NCBI RefSeq assembly: GCF_004342165.1
Contig: NZ_SMAL01000002.1
Coordinates: 434,001-498,000 of the forward strand
Direction: 5' to 3'
Origin: Natranaerovirga pectinivora
GTDB taxonomy: Bacteria > Bacillota > Clostridia > Lachnospirales > DSM-24629
Length of the DNA stretch: 64,000 bases
Part shown: piece after piece, positions 26,115 through 35,198 of the stretch
Position numbering within the stretch: the stretch's first letter is position 1
How the letters are laid out: every line of letters starts with the position of its first letter
Notes under the pieces: generated by a model
Databases searched by the model: none
Seen by the model: the letters and a program-made list of their open reading frames with translations, nothing else
Told to the model about the DNA's origin: nothing
Position numbers and translations under genes: made by a program

Positions 26115-29100
26115 ATGGCAAAAAAGAGGTTGCAGTACAAAATAAGACAATTTAATCTCAAAACAGATATAGCGGTAAAGGACGATAAATTTTACCTAAA
26201 TGAAAATGTAGTGTCTTACAGTATGAGCGAAAATATCGTATTCGATTTAGTGTATAGGTTACAAAACAGAGAATATATCCACCAATGGGACAAAGAAAAT
26301 GGAAACCCAAACGATATACCAGAACTGTTTTACTTAAAACATGGGATAGATAAAGATAATGATGAACAAGTGAGTGCATATAATAAAGTTGTTAAAAATG
26401 GGTTGTATATAGGTGAGCAAAAGTTCGTTTACGCTGAAAAAAGTGCGGCCATGTCACGAACACAAAAAACATTGTACATAAGAGAAGATTTACAGCCTAT
26501 TGTAGAGGAATACATTACTTTAGGCAAAAACAAGACAATTAACAAAACTATACCTAGTAAATGGCTAACTACAAGAGGTTTAATGTTATCTAGTGCTCTA
26601 TTAATAGATAAAGTACCTAGAATAGCAATCATACCCGACTTTGAAAAAAATATAAGAGAAATAGTTCAAGTGGTTGAAGAATTTACGCCTACCACAGCTA
26701 CAGAAAAAGAAGAGTATGCGGCTCACATGGAATTAGCAGAAAGCGAAGATAGAACAAATAAAAAAGTAAAAGAAAAGTTAAAGGAAATTAGAGATGATCA
26801 GAAAAGGCTTAAAGGGTACTCTATAGTACAAGGTGGAAGCGTATACAAAAGCGAGACTGGTTGGGAAAAAGAAGGTAAAAGAATTAAATTAGAAGAAGTA
26901 AATAATTTTAAGTATGTGGGAAAATATAAGGAAAAATATCATCCAAAATATACAGAAGAGCAGACGGAAGAAATAAAAGAAATCCCGATAAATAAATACA
27001 GCTTAGGTTACAAGTTAAACGTAGGCGAAATGGATAACACTATAAATTGTTTTGATGGTATGGGGTTAGTGTCATTCGAGTTTATGCAACAAATAGAGAA
27101 AGAAGTAGGCGAAAAAAACATAAACGGATGCCAACTTAGACTTAATTATTTAAAAGGGTTATTTGTTAAGTTCGATTTTAAGAAATACTTAAAAGAAGTA
27201 TTAAAAACAGATACCATAACAGATATTTTTGGTGGTGTACATAATATAGATGATTTAGACATAATAGCTACAGAGAGCTGTTTTAAAGCTAAGTTACAAT
27301 TTGAAGATGATGGTGTAACTAAGAAATGGTTATTTAATAGCTTGGATGAATACTACCAACTATTAGACAAGTATGGATTTAAAAAGCTAGGTATAGCCAA
27401 TTATGCTAAGAATAATCCTAAGAAATATACACCTTTATCTTATCAAGCTTTAAATGGTTTGGGATTAGATGTATACGATATGGCTGAACTAAGCAAAGTG
27501 CAACGCAAAGTAATTGACAATGTTTTAAGGCGTGGGGACGTTGTAAATGTTAAATTGCTTTTAGATATTATAGAATACGATAGCTCAGAGAATCAAGAAG
27601 AAATTGAAACAAAGTTAGATTATGTTAAAAAGTTAATTGAGATTAACGAAGAATTAATTTTTGATAAAGAGATACAAAACTTTCTATATAAAAAAAGCAA
27701 ACAACTTTATAAAGATTTGATGATAGGTAGAATTAGAGTACCATCCCAAAATTTATATATTACTGGTGATATAATTGCGTTTATGGAATGGGCAGCTTAT
27801 AGAGATGAAAGTAAAGTTAAAGGGTTTTTAGGTAGAAATGAATTTAGTTGTGAAGGTGTAGAGGGCGAACAAGTTATGATCCGTTATCCTTTAACACATC
27901 CTAGTGAAGTTAATAAAGGTAATTTTGTAAAAAGTAACAACGAATACTTAGAGCACTTACATAATGTAATCCAAGTTAATTGCTATGATTTAACGGCAGA
28001 TCGCATGTCAGGGTGCGACTTCGATGGTGATAAAATAAGCATATTCCCAGCCAATATGGAAGTACATAAAGGTAAAAAACTAGGTGATTATGTTAAGGAA
28101 GATTATATACAAGTTAATCCTGCAGATAAGGCAACAGCTAAGGCAGTAAAATTTGATTTTGATGCCATATGGCAATTAGAAGAAGCTACGATGCAAGATT
28201 TAACTGGAAAAATAACTAACATTGGTACAACATTACAAGAATTAAGCTTTTTAGAAGATAATAAGTCAAAATATGATTTAGGCGTGCGATTAACAAAACA
28301 TTTCCAAGGTGTGATAATAGATGCGGTTAAGTCAGGTTTAAAAGTGGAGATTCCAAACGGATTAAAAAAATATTATCAAAAGCCTTATTATTTTAAGTAT
28401 ATAGATGGCACACCTGATTATAAATTACTATCTCATAGAACGCCATTAGGAAGGTTTTGTTTTGGATTAGAAAAAGAATTTAACAAATACTTTCCCATAG
28501 AATTAGAAAACAAACAAAATAAAATAGGGTTAGAAAGTAAGGCGTATTTAGATTGCGTGAATCCTCACACCATTTTAATCAACGAAAAAATGTATGATAG
28601 AGGCACAATGAGTAAGCTAATAAAGGAACTAATGCCAATACACAATAATTTTTCCACCAAAAAAGGTGAGATAGACAAGGAAATGCGTAAAATTGGTGAA
28701 GGTAATAGCCAAAGTATAAAAGATGAGCGTAAACTTATACAAGCAATGTATGGAGAACTCTACGAATGTACAAGAAATAATGCGATTAAAGTTGCTAATA
28801 AAATTTGTGGGAATGAAGAAATAAATAGCTTATATAGGGAATCCAAAGAGTTAAAAGCAAAATATTTAGAAAGTACAAAAGAAGAACAAGAAGAAATTAA
28901 GAAACAAGCATTAGAAATTAAGGAAAAAATTAATAAGATTAATGAAGAGGTTATTAATCCTTCTATACTAGCATCTGCTTGCGTAACAATTGCATATGAA
29001 CTAAGCAAAAATAAAAATGAATATGGTATTAACCAAAATAAAAACCATTTATTTCCTTGGATAGTAGCTCCATATGGCTTATTAGAAAATGCAAAAGAAA

Positions 29101-29621
29101 AAGAAAATAAAATTAAGACTAATCTTAAATTAGTTAGTTTGCCAGAAAATATACAACATGTAGATAAGTTTAGGAACATATTAGATATAGATGGTAAGCG
29201 AACAGAAGTACATAAAGTAGAAGATAAAACCTATGCGACTAACATTATTGAAAAAGAAATTTATATAAATAAGAAAAGTACTAGTTGTATAGATGAGAAC
29301 TATGAGCTTCCTTTATTAAAAGATTATGAGTGTAAGATATGGCAGTTTATGGTTAAAGATGGGGCGAGACTAGAATCTCCAGATATAAGGAAAAAGCTTG
29401 CAGATAATAATGTTGTAATTAAATTAAAAGATAATATTTACCCCGCTATCTATGTTAAAGATGATTATATCGGTAGTATCCATAGGCAGAGCTCGCATGT
29501 AGTGGGTGGTAAAATTGAAGATTACGTGGGGAAAGAGTTTAAAATTAATAATATTAGAGGTAATGCGAAAAGTTATTTGTTTTTAGATTTAGAACAGTTT
29601 GAGGTCACTTTGAGTGACTAG
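26115..29621 (+). CDS. Single-polypeptide double-psi beta-barrel RNA polymerase (YonO/QDE-1-like)
   Basis: An 1168-aa protein with the collinear landmarks of the RdRP/YonO superfamily, which shares its catalytic fold with cellular RNA polymerase beta/beta' subunits. These are FDGMGLVSFEF (about 313-323), CQLRLNYLKGLFVKFD (about 337-352, like the QIRxGGxKG element), GRIRVPSQNL (about 538), YPLTHPSEVNKGN (about 593), and the catalytic loop MSGCDFDGDKISIF with metal-binding Asp635, Asp637 and Asp639. YonO of phage SPbeta is a DNA-dependent RNA polymerase of this class, whereas QDE-1 copies RNA. The template here is unknown. It is the largest gene of the prophage and probably transcribes later genes. 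Confidence 0.87.
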   Translation: MAKKRLQYKIRQFNLKTDIAVKDDKFYLNENVVSYSMSENIVFDLVYRLQNREYIHQWDKENGNPNDIPELFYLKHGIDKDNDEQVSAYNKVVKNGLYIGEQKFVYAEKSAAMSRTQKTLYIREDLQPIVEEYITLGKNKTINKTIPSKWLTTRGLMLSSALLIDKVPRIAIIPDFEKNIREIVQVVEEFTPTTATEKEEYAAHMELAESEDRTNKKVKEKLKEIRDDQKRLKGYSIVQGGSVYKSETGWEKEGKRIKLEEVNNFKYVGKYKEKYHPKYTEEQTEEIKEIPINKYSLGYKLNVGEMDNTINCFDGMGLVSFEFMQQIEKEVGEKNINGCQLRLNYLKGLFVKFDFKKYLKEVLKTDTITDIFGGVHNIDDLDIIATESCFKAKLQFEDDGVTKKWLFNSLDEYYQLLDKYGFKKLGIANYAKNNPKKYTPLSYQALNGLGLDVYDMAELSKVQRKVIDNVLRRGDVVNVKLLLDIIEYDSSENQEEIETKLDYVKKLIEINEELIFDKEIQNFLYKKSKQLYKDLMIGRIRVPSQNLYITGDIIAFMEWAAYRDESKVKGFLGRNEFSCEGVEGEQVMIRYPLTHPSEVNKGNFVKSNNEYLEHLHNVIQVNCYDLTADRMSGCDFDGDKISIFPANMEVHKGKKLGDYVKEDYIQVNPADKATAKAVKFDFDAIWQLEEATMQDLTGKITNIGTTLQELSFLEDNKSKYDLGVRLTKHFQGVIIDAVKSGLKVEIPNGLKKYYQKPYYFKYIDGTPDYKLLSHRTPLGRFCFGLEKEFNKYFPIELENKQNKIGLESKAYLDCVNPHTILINEKMYDRGTMSKLIKELMPIHNNFSTKKGEIDKEMRKIGEGNSQSIKDERKLIQAMYGELYECTRNNAIKVANKICGNEEINSLYRESKELKAKYLESTKEEQEEIKKQALEIKEKINKINEEVINPSILASACVTIAYELSKNKNEYGINQNKNHLFPWIVAPYGLLENAKEKENKIKTNLKLVSLPENIQHVDKFRNILDIDGKRTEVHKVEDKTYATNIIEKEIYINKKSTSCIDENYELPLLKDYECKIWQFMVKDGARLESPDIRKKLADNNVVIKLKDNIYPAIYVKDDYIGSIHRQSSHVVGGKIEDYVGKEFKINNIRGNAKSYLFLDLEQFEVTLSD

Positions 29622-29747
29622 GTATTAAGGTTCGACTTGTATGCAGAGGGTATTGGGAAAGTAGAACTTTCCCATGGAGTGAGAATTTTCGTTCCACAGT
29701 GGAATGAGAAGTTAAAAATTAAATTAAAATTTAGGAGGGTATCGCAA

Positions 29748-30125
29748 ATGGAAAATGTAGAAATTAAAAAAGAAATAAATAGTCTAGCTGAATCTGTAGT
29801 AGATATGTACTGGAAAGAAGGGTGTCCTTATGGAAAAGGCACTAATGGTTTTAATAAATGGTTACAATTAATTAATGGCAACAATGAGGTAGAACTTGAA
29901 GAAGGATGTTTGACAGAAGATGATTTATCTGAAATCACCCTTACATATGGACAAGTTAATGATCTGTTCTATATGCTACAAACGTATGTAGAAAATGAAA
30001 AAATTAAATTACCACACATAGAAAATGAACTTACTAAAAATGTAACAAGAATTTTAATTAATGATGCAGAAAAGTTAATCGGATTATTATATGAAGAAAA
30101 TGAAAAATTTGAAGGAGGCTTTTAA
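29748..30125 (+). CDS. Small prophage protein with LTYGQ motif (paralogue 1)
   Basis: A 125-aa acidic protein. The frame is open from further upstream, but AGGAGGGTATCGCAA before ATG 29748 sets the start. Its segment DLSEITLTYGQVNDLFYML corresponds to TDIKLTYGQAHMIYRFV in the next gene, so the two look like diverged copies. Two hairpins (GGGAAAG/CTTTCCC and TTCCACAGTGGAA) fill the 126-nt gap before it. Function unknown. Confidence 0.65.
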   Translation: MENVEIKKEINSLAESVVDMYWKEGCPYGKGTNGFNKWLQLINGNNEVELEEGCLTEDDLSEITLTYGQVNDLFYMLQTYVENEKIKLPHIENELTKNVTRILINDAEKLIGLLYEENEKFEGGF

Positions 30126-30126
30126 T

Positions 30127-30387
30127 ATGGAAACATACGAAGAAAGAGCGATCAGAGTTATAGAAGAAGGAATTACAGAAAAAGATACAACAGATATTAA
30201 GTTGACATATGGACAAGCACATATGATTTATCGTTTTGTAGATGAAACAATGGAAACATGCACAGAACTATTAAAAGATGCAAAATTAGAATTTGATAAG
30301 AGAATACTTAATGAACGATACAGTAATGCTAAGCAAATCAGAGATTTAATGGCGGATGCGTACTTTGATTTGGATACTACATTTTAA
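30127..30387 (+). CDS. Small prophage protein with LTYGQ motif (paralogue 2)
   Basis: An 86-aa acidic helical protein. AAGGAGG, placed in the end of the previous gene, precedes ATG 30127; the frame extends upstream but lacks an SD there. It shares E-x-D-x-x-x-I-x-LTYGQ with the preceding protein. Function unknown. Confidence 0.65.
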   Translation: METYEERAIRVIEEGITEKDTTDIKLTYGQAHMIYRFVDETMETCTELLKDAKLEFDKRILNERYSNAKQIRDLMADAYFDLDTTF

Positions 30388-30449
30388 CAGCTAATAGAGG
30401 GGCATTCCCTCTTTTGGCTAGTTATTAATTGAAAGGGTGGAAATATTAG

Positions 30450-30626
30450 TTGAATAAATGGGATAAAGAATATTGCACACAATTTCTTGATGAAGTTGAT
30501 TATCTTGCTAACAAGGGAATTAAGTATGTATTTGTTAAGAGAATTGATGGGGTAAGAAATTATAAATATACCAAAACTCCTGAGTTATTTGAGGCACTTG
30601 CAGTATTTTATAAAACTATAATTTAA
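30450..30626 (+). CDS. Hypothetical small protein (58 aa, TTG start)
   Basis: GAAAGGGTGG lies before TTG 30450. The product (KWDKEYCTQFLDEVDYLANK and onward, ending in YKTPELFEALAVFYKTII-like residues) is compact with many aromatics. It precedes the helicase gene by 25 nt. No family recognised. Confidence 0.55.
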   Translation: MNKWDKEYCTQFLDEVDYLANKGIKYVFVKRIDGVRNYKYTKTPELFEALAVFYKTII

Positions 30627-30651
30627 AGAATTAAAGAGGGGTAGTGATTAA

Positions 30652-32583
30652 TTGAGTATTTTTAAACACAATAATATTGAAATTAATAAGTCTAAAAAAG
30701 AATTGAAGATTCATGATACTATAGAAGATTATGCCCAATATATAAGTAAGCATAGTAAAGTACATAATAAGCAAATTGAATTTGCAACAAAAGTTACTAA
30801 TAGAATTTATGATAATGAGGACAAATCAAAAGTTGATGTTATCACTGCTAGATGTGGGATAGGAAAAAGTGCATTGATAAAAGCATTATTGAGTAATTTA
30901 GTCAATAATTATTTAGCTTGGGGAGAGTTGACTAGAGAAGATAAATTGGATCACTATGGTGCTATTGTTGTAACAGATAGATTGGATAGACTTGAAGAAA
31001 TAGATAAACATGAAGAAATAAGTGATAGATGTTATTTTATGAAATATGATAAAGAGAATACTGAAAGCAAAAGCAGAGAAGAATTTATTGACCAGTTAAG
31101 GGAGCAACAAAAATACCCTATAGTTTTGATTTCTACACAAAAATATTTTAGAATGAGTAAAAAAGATAGAGATCAATTATATAATTGGAATAATGGAACT
31201 AGGCAAATTGTTTTAATAGACGAAAAACCAATTTTATTTAATCCTATTACAATAAATGAAAAATTCATTTCTAATATAAGAATAGCATTAGATAATTGTG
31301 TTGAAAGCGAACAGAAGAATTATCTGATGGACACATTCAATAAAATAGAGAATGAATTAAATGCAATAAAAAAGGATTATAGTTCTAAATATGATGTGAT
31401 GTGGTTTAAAAAATCTAAAGAAACACTTTTGTATAATGAAGAAGTAGATAAAGAGTTTTTTGATATATTGCAGGAGAATGTCAGTTCTACAATTTATGAT
31501 AATGTATTAAGATTGAAGCAAATATATACAGATGGTTGTTTGTTTGTAAATAAAAAAAATAAAGATCAAGAAAACACAAGAAATTTTATTCTTATTGAAT
31601 CAAATGTTGACAAGTTTGAAACAGACAAGTTTAAATATTATATCTTTGATGCGACTGCTTTAAATGATAAAGATTATGATATTGATAAACAAAAATTTAA
31701 TATAGTGCAAATAAATGATACTAAAAAAATTAAAGATATAAATTTATACCATATCCCTGTAAGTACTAGTCAACTAACGCTACTTAAAAAGAATTACTAT
31801 ATAGATGTTATTTCCAAATGGATTAATGATAATTTTAAAAATGATATCTTTGTGGCAACGTATGGTGAGAAAAAAGGTATATTCCAACGCTTTAATACGT
31901 TGTTAAACACGAATAAGTTAGCTTATTTTGGAAATATAAAAGGTAATAATGATTGGAAAGAAGAACAAGTAATGGCACATATTGGCTTCAATAGGCAAGC
32001 TGATACAGTATATTTGCAAACATATATATATCTAAATAAGAAAAATGAGGATTGGAATATAAAAGATAATAATACTATAAAGAAAGAAATTGAAGAGTTG
32101 TTGTGTTTGGAAAAGGGTTTTTTCACTAATATAGCTATGTGTAATATCATGAAAAGTCAAATCCTCGTTGACACAGAGCAAAATATAATGAGAATTAAAT
32201 GTAGACAGTTTAGCAATGAAGAAGTGTGTAAAATTTATATATTTGCTAGTGATGATTATACTGATTATATTACACGTTTAAGAGATAAACTGAAGACAAA
32301 TTACAAGAAGTTTATGCCAGATCAAATAGATAAGGAAATGGCTAAACATTCGACTAAAAATAAAAAACCACCTAGAAATAAAGAAAAAACTAATCCACAG
32401 GTATTTTTAGAATGGACTGAGAAGCAAAGTAAAAATAGAGGAAGAATAATTAAGTTTGGTGAAATTGCAAGAGAGTCAGGATTAACCAAAGAAGCACTAA
32501 AAGAAGTAAGAAAATCAAATAGTTATGCTAAGAAATGGTTTGATGATCATAAGGGAAATAAAAATGGTGAGTACATAGCTTGA
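30652..32583 (+). CDS. SF2-type helicase/ATPase (phage replication candidate)
   Basis: A 643-aa P-loop ATPase. Walker A ARCGIGKSALIKALL (Gly-Lys-Ser at 71-73), a motif Ia-like VVTDRLDRL, PIVLISTQ, Walker B RQIVLIDEKP (about 185-193, DExx type) and a later IGFNRQADTVYL that may be motif VI fit a superfamily 2 helicase. The C-terminal 70 residues are Lys-rich and may bind DNA. It starts with TTG after GAGGGGTAG. With no DNA polymerase, primase or initiator found in the prophage, this is the best candidate for the replication helicase/initiator; that is inference. Confidence 0.65.
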   Translation: MSIFKHNNIEINKSKKELKIHDTIEDYAQYISKHSKVHNKQIEFATKVTNRIYDNEDKSKVDVITARCGIGKSALIKALLSNLVNNYLAWGELTREDKLDHYGAIVVTDRLDRLEEIDKHEEISDRCYFMKYDKENTESKSREEFIDQLREQQKYPIVLISTQKYFRMSKKDRDQLYNWNNGTRQIVLIDEKPILFNPITINEKFISNIRIALDNCVESEQKNYLMDTFNKIENELNAIKKDYSSKYDVMWFKKSKETLLYNEEVDKEFFDILQENVSSTIYDNVLRLKQIYTDGCLFVNKKNKDQENTRNFILIESNVDKFETDKFKYYIFDATALNDKDYDIDKQKFNIVQINDTKKIKDINLYHIPVSTSQLTLLKKNYYIDVISKWINDNFKNDIFVATYGEKKGIFQRFNTLLNTNKLAYFGNIKGNNDWKEEQVMAHIGFNRQADTVYLQTYIYLNKKNEDWNIKDNNTIKKEIEELLCLEKGFFTNIAMCNIMKSQILVDTEQNIMRIKCRQFSNEEVCKIYIFASDDYTDYITRLRDKLKTNYKKFMPDQIDKEMAKHSTKNKKPPRNKEKTNPQVFLEWTEKQSKNRGRIIKFGEIARESGLTKEALKEVRKSNSYAKKWFDDHKGNKNGEYIA

Positions 32584-32731
32584 AAAATAGGGGGGATTCT
32601 CTAATACATATATATATTAGAAAAACCCCCCCAGTATAGTATATAAATTTAAATATATTCCACGTGAACAAGCTTTAGCTTGTGAAACGTGACCAACTGG
32701 ACAAGCGATAGCTTGGGAAGGCGGTAGTGGG
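32584..32731 (+). other. Gene-free gap with three hairpins
   Basis: A hairpin at about 32590-32632 (GGGGGG/CCCCCC with inner TCTAATA/TATTAGA) probably ends the helicase transcript. Two further stem-loops follow in tandem. One is at 32661-32691 (CACGT, ACAAGC-ttta-GCTTGT, ACGTG). The other is at 32693-32731 (CCAACT with AGTGGG, inner CAAGC-gata-GCTTG). The similar loops suggest a structured leader or small RNA ahead of the lipoprotein gene. Confidence 0.45.
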
Positions 32732-32837
32732 TTTTAAGGTTTTAAATTTATTTACTTTAGTATAGTAATTCAACAAGTTATTTGATAGAATTTAATTAAT
32801 TGTACTAATTATATATTCAAATTATGGAGGGTTATAT

Positions 32838-33608
32838 ATGAAGAGGGTTATAGTATTATTGTGTGTATTTGTTTTTTTAGCAGGTTGTACAAGTCAAGAA
32901 GAAAAAGCTGCTCAAACTTTGGCACTTGAAAATAGTCAGAAATATGAAATGGCTGTTGGGCATTATGAGAGTAAAGAGTGGGATAAAGCTCTTGAATTGT
33001 TTATTGAGTTAGAAGGATATAAAGATGTAGACGAAATGAGTATTGATGCTAAGTATGAATTGGCTAAGGAGTATTATGAGTTGGGTAGGTTTGAATATGC
33101 AAAAAGACTATTTGAAAGCATATCTAGTAATAAAGGTGTGAATACTTACTTAAACAACTTAAATATTTTAATAAGTGCACAAGGTTTTTGGGAATTTAGC
33201 GATGGGATGACAACCGAACAAATTATAATTGAAGGATGGAATTACACTGAAATTGTCAGTATTGGAATGTCTTATCATACAAGAGAAAGTGGTAAAATAC
33301 AACTGGGAAGACATTATTTAAAAATCGCACATAGAGATTGCTCTACGGAATATGTAAATCAATTAAGATGGATGAAAAATGATCAATTATATAGAAGGTA
33401 CACTAGGAGTAAAACAGAAAAAATTATACAACCAAAGACCCCACCTCAAATAGGTATGACTGCCCAAGAAGTTAAAGATTCGACTTGGGGCGAACCACAA
33501 AAAGTAAATCGTACCACTACTCAATATGGAACTAGAGAACAGTGGGTATATAGTATGAATAGATATGTGTATTTAGACAATGGTGTTGTGACTGCAATAC
33601 AGGATTAG
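32838..33608 (+). CDS. Prophage-encoded lipoprotein with repeat and SmpA/OmlA-like end
   Basis: A 256-aa lipoprotein: signal peptide ending FLAGC (Cys near residue 17), then TPR-like helical pairs (YEMAVGHYESKEWDKALELF, then YELAKEYYELGRFEYAKRLF). The C-terminal IGMTAQEVKDSTWGEPQKVN and WVY/YLDNGVVTAIQ pattern belongs to the BamE/SmpA-like fold seen in many small lipoproteins. It is framed by a hairpin-rich gap upstream and a terminator at 33641, so it is a separate unit. It could be a lysogen-expressed surface protein (superinfection exclusion or host benefit); no direct evidence. Confidence 0.7.
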   Translation: MKRVIVLLCVFVFLAGCTSQEEKAAQTLALENSQKYEMAVGHYESKEWDKALELFIELEGYKDVDEMSIDAKYELAKEYYELGRFEYAKRLFESISSNKGVNTYLNNLNILISAQGFWEFSDGMTTEQIIIEGWNYTEIVSIGMSYHTRESGKIQLGRHYLKIAHRDCSTEYVNQLRWMKNDQLYRRYTRSKTEKIIQPKTPPQIGMTAQEVKDSTWGEPQKVNRTTTQYGTREQWVYSMNRYVYLDNGVVTAIQD

Positions 33609-33640
33609 AATTTAATAAAACTTAATATAATTAACACATA

Positions 33641-33667
33641 GAGTGTCCAGGTGGATGCTCTTTTTTA
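33641..33667 (+). terminator. Terminator after the lipoprotein gene
   Basis: GAGTGTCC-aggt-GGATGCTC followed by T6. Confidence 0.75.
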
Positions 33668-33690
33668 TTGCTAAAAATAGGGGGAGTTTA

Positions 33691-33915
33691 ATGAAATTAT
33701 ATGACACGAATGTAATAGCACATTTAAAGCTAATGGACATACAAGAGTTGGAAGTAGGTTTAGAAACTAATACAAATAAAGTATATTACTTATTTCCAGA
33801 TGTGAGAGTTGATTTGCCTAATAGATTAAGTCATAAAGATACATTAAAGTTTATGGAAATATGTGAACAGATTGAAGTAATGAAGAAGTCTAAAAAGATT
33901 AAAGAGGTTGCGTAG
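33691..33915 (+). CDS. Hypothetical prophage protein (74 aa)
   Basis: TAGGGGGAG lies before ATG 33691, which is preferred over an upstream in-frame start at 33643 lying within the terminator. The product starts MKLYDTNVIAHLKLMDIQEL and has a short basic tail. No family recognised. A GGGGTGGT/ACCACCCC hairpin (33957-33975) follows it. Confidence 0.55.
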   Translation: MKLYDTNVIAHLKLMDIQELEVGLETNTNKVYYLFPDVRVDLPNRLSHKDTLKFMEICEQIEVMKKSKKIKEVA

Positions 33916-34089
33916 TTGTTCAATGCAATAAAAAATTAAGGTAGTAGTAATTTATAGGGGTGGTAGAACCACCCCATTTAATGAGGTTTGTTAGTGCAAA
34001 TCTTAATAATATAATTGTGTGAAGGGATGTGAAGGAATTGTACTTGGATAAATTAGAGAGAGTGTGCGGAAGTAATAAATTCCAGAGAA

Positions 34090-34926
34090 ATGAAAAAAGA
34101 GTATTTAGAGAGAATCAAGAAAGAAAATGGTTGGTTTTATGATGATGATTTTAAGGCTAATTTAATTATCACAGATGATTGCGATAGCTTGTTAAGTGCT
34201 ATATTGTTAATGGATAAATATCCTAATAGGTTTCAAATAGGTTACTTCTATGACTTTAGAGATGGATTATATCGGAAACTTGGTATAGATGATTCATTTC
34301 CAGTTGTGGGAATTGATTTGAGCCATCCTACAATACATTGTATAAGCAATCATGTAGTAATGTTAAATAAAGATGATTATTATAATAAGAATGATATAAA
34401 TTTGAATATAATGGACAGAATAACGCCTTTTAACTACTTTCAGAAGTATAATTTGAATACTTTGTTATTAATATATAGTTTGTTGGGGTTAAAGCCTAAG
34501 ACTAAACTTGAGGCAGCTACTTTATTATTGCCAGATAGTGCATTTCTTGGATTTTACTCAAGTTTTGAGAATGACAATATAGCTAATAAAAAGTATTTAG
34601 TTGATGTTTTAGAACTTCCAGAGGTATATGAAGCACAACAAGAATTAACCAAAGAAAAGTTTTTACTAGGTCAAAAATCATTAAATATAAAAAGTAAATT
34701 ATGGGTAACTGACAAAGGTATTGAGCCAGTTCAGAATGTAGATATAAAAGGTATATGTAACTTATTAGGCATTAATTATGATCCTTCTGTATTAGAGGGA
34801 TTTTTTACGTTAATTGAAAAGCATAATACATTTACTGGGAGAACTTGGTACAAATACAATAAAGATGATTTATTTAGTTTTGCAGTTACTAGAAAAAATG
34901 AAGTGAAATATAGTAAGAAAGTTTAA
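34090..34926 (+). CDS. Possible DHH-type phosphoesterase-like protein
   Basis: A 278-aa protein. LIITDDCDSLLSAILLMDKY (about 25-44) resembles the first DHH motif, and VVGIDLSHPTIHCISNHVVM (about 76-95) has a His-rich D-x-x-H ... N-H layout like the DHH motif region. The canonical D-H-H is not intact, so this is a tentative fold guess. RecJ/NrnA-like proteins degrade DNA ends or oligonucleotides. The start is weakly supported: no strong SD precedes ATG 34090, and a short TTG frame (34039) overlaps its 5' end. Confidence 0.5.
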   Translation: MKKEYLERIKKENGWFYDDDFKANLIITDDCDSLLSAILLMDKYPNRFQIGYFYDFRDGLYRKLGIDDSFPVVGIDLSHPTIHCISNHVVMLNKDDYYNKNDINLNIMDRITPFNYFQKYNLNTLLLIYSLLGLKPKTKLEAATLLLPDSAFLGFYSSFENDNIANKKYLVDVLELPEVYEAQQELTKEKFLLGQKSLNIKSKLWVTDKGIEPVQNVDIKGICNLLGINYDPSVLEGFFTLIEKHNTFTGRTWYKYNKDDLFSFAVTRKNEVKYSKKV

Positions 34927-34961
34927 ATACATATGTCCCTTATTGGCGTAAATGTGGGACG

Positions 34962-35063
34962 TTAAATATAGCATTGTTCGTCTTTTTGTTCTATCATTTT
35001 ATATTCCTTTTTGGTTAGTTTTGGGACCAGAATATTAAAACTAACATCTTTATTAAATGACAT
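34962..35063 (-). CDS. Possible 33-aa protein on the minus strand
   Basis: Minus-strand frame MSFNKDVSFNILVPKLTKKE and 13 more residues. The composition looks protein-like, but no good SD precedes the ATG. It lies in the 400-nt gap between 34926 and 35327, which is otherwise gene-free. Confidence 0.25.
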   Translation of the reverse strand: MSFNKDVSFNILVPKLTKKEYKMIEQKDEQCYI

Positions 35064-35131
35064 TACTCTTATTTGAATGCAATTTGAGTTTTTGTCATAA
35101 TCTATTTGGGAATTTTTTGCACATTTTTGAT

Positions 35132-35159
35132 ATCGGTTCAAGTCCGATCAGTCCTCCTA
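35132..35159 (+). other. tRNA 3'-half remnant (T-arm-like)
   Basis: ATCGG-TTCAAGT-CCGAT is a perfect tRNA T-stem/loop (GGTTCAAGTCC), followed by CAGTCCTCCTA, which looks like a 3' acceptor strand. No matching GGAGGACTG 5' strand, D-arm or anticodon arm is found upstream, so there is no complete tRNA. Confidence 0.45.
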
Positions 35160-35198
35160 TATCAAGAAAAAAATGTGAGTATACATAATAAGTATACA

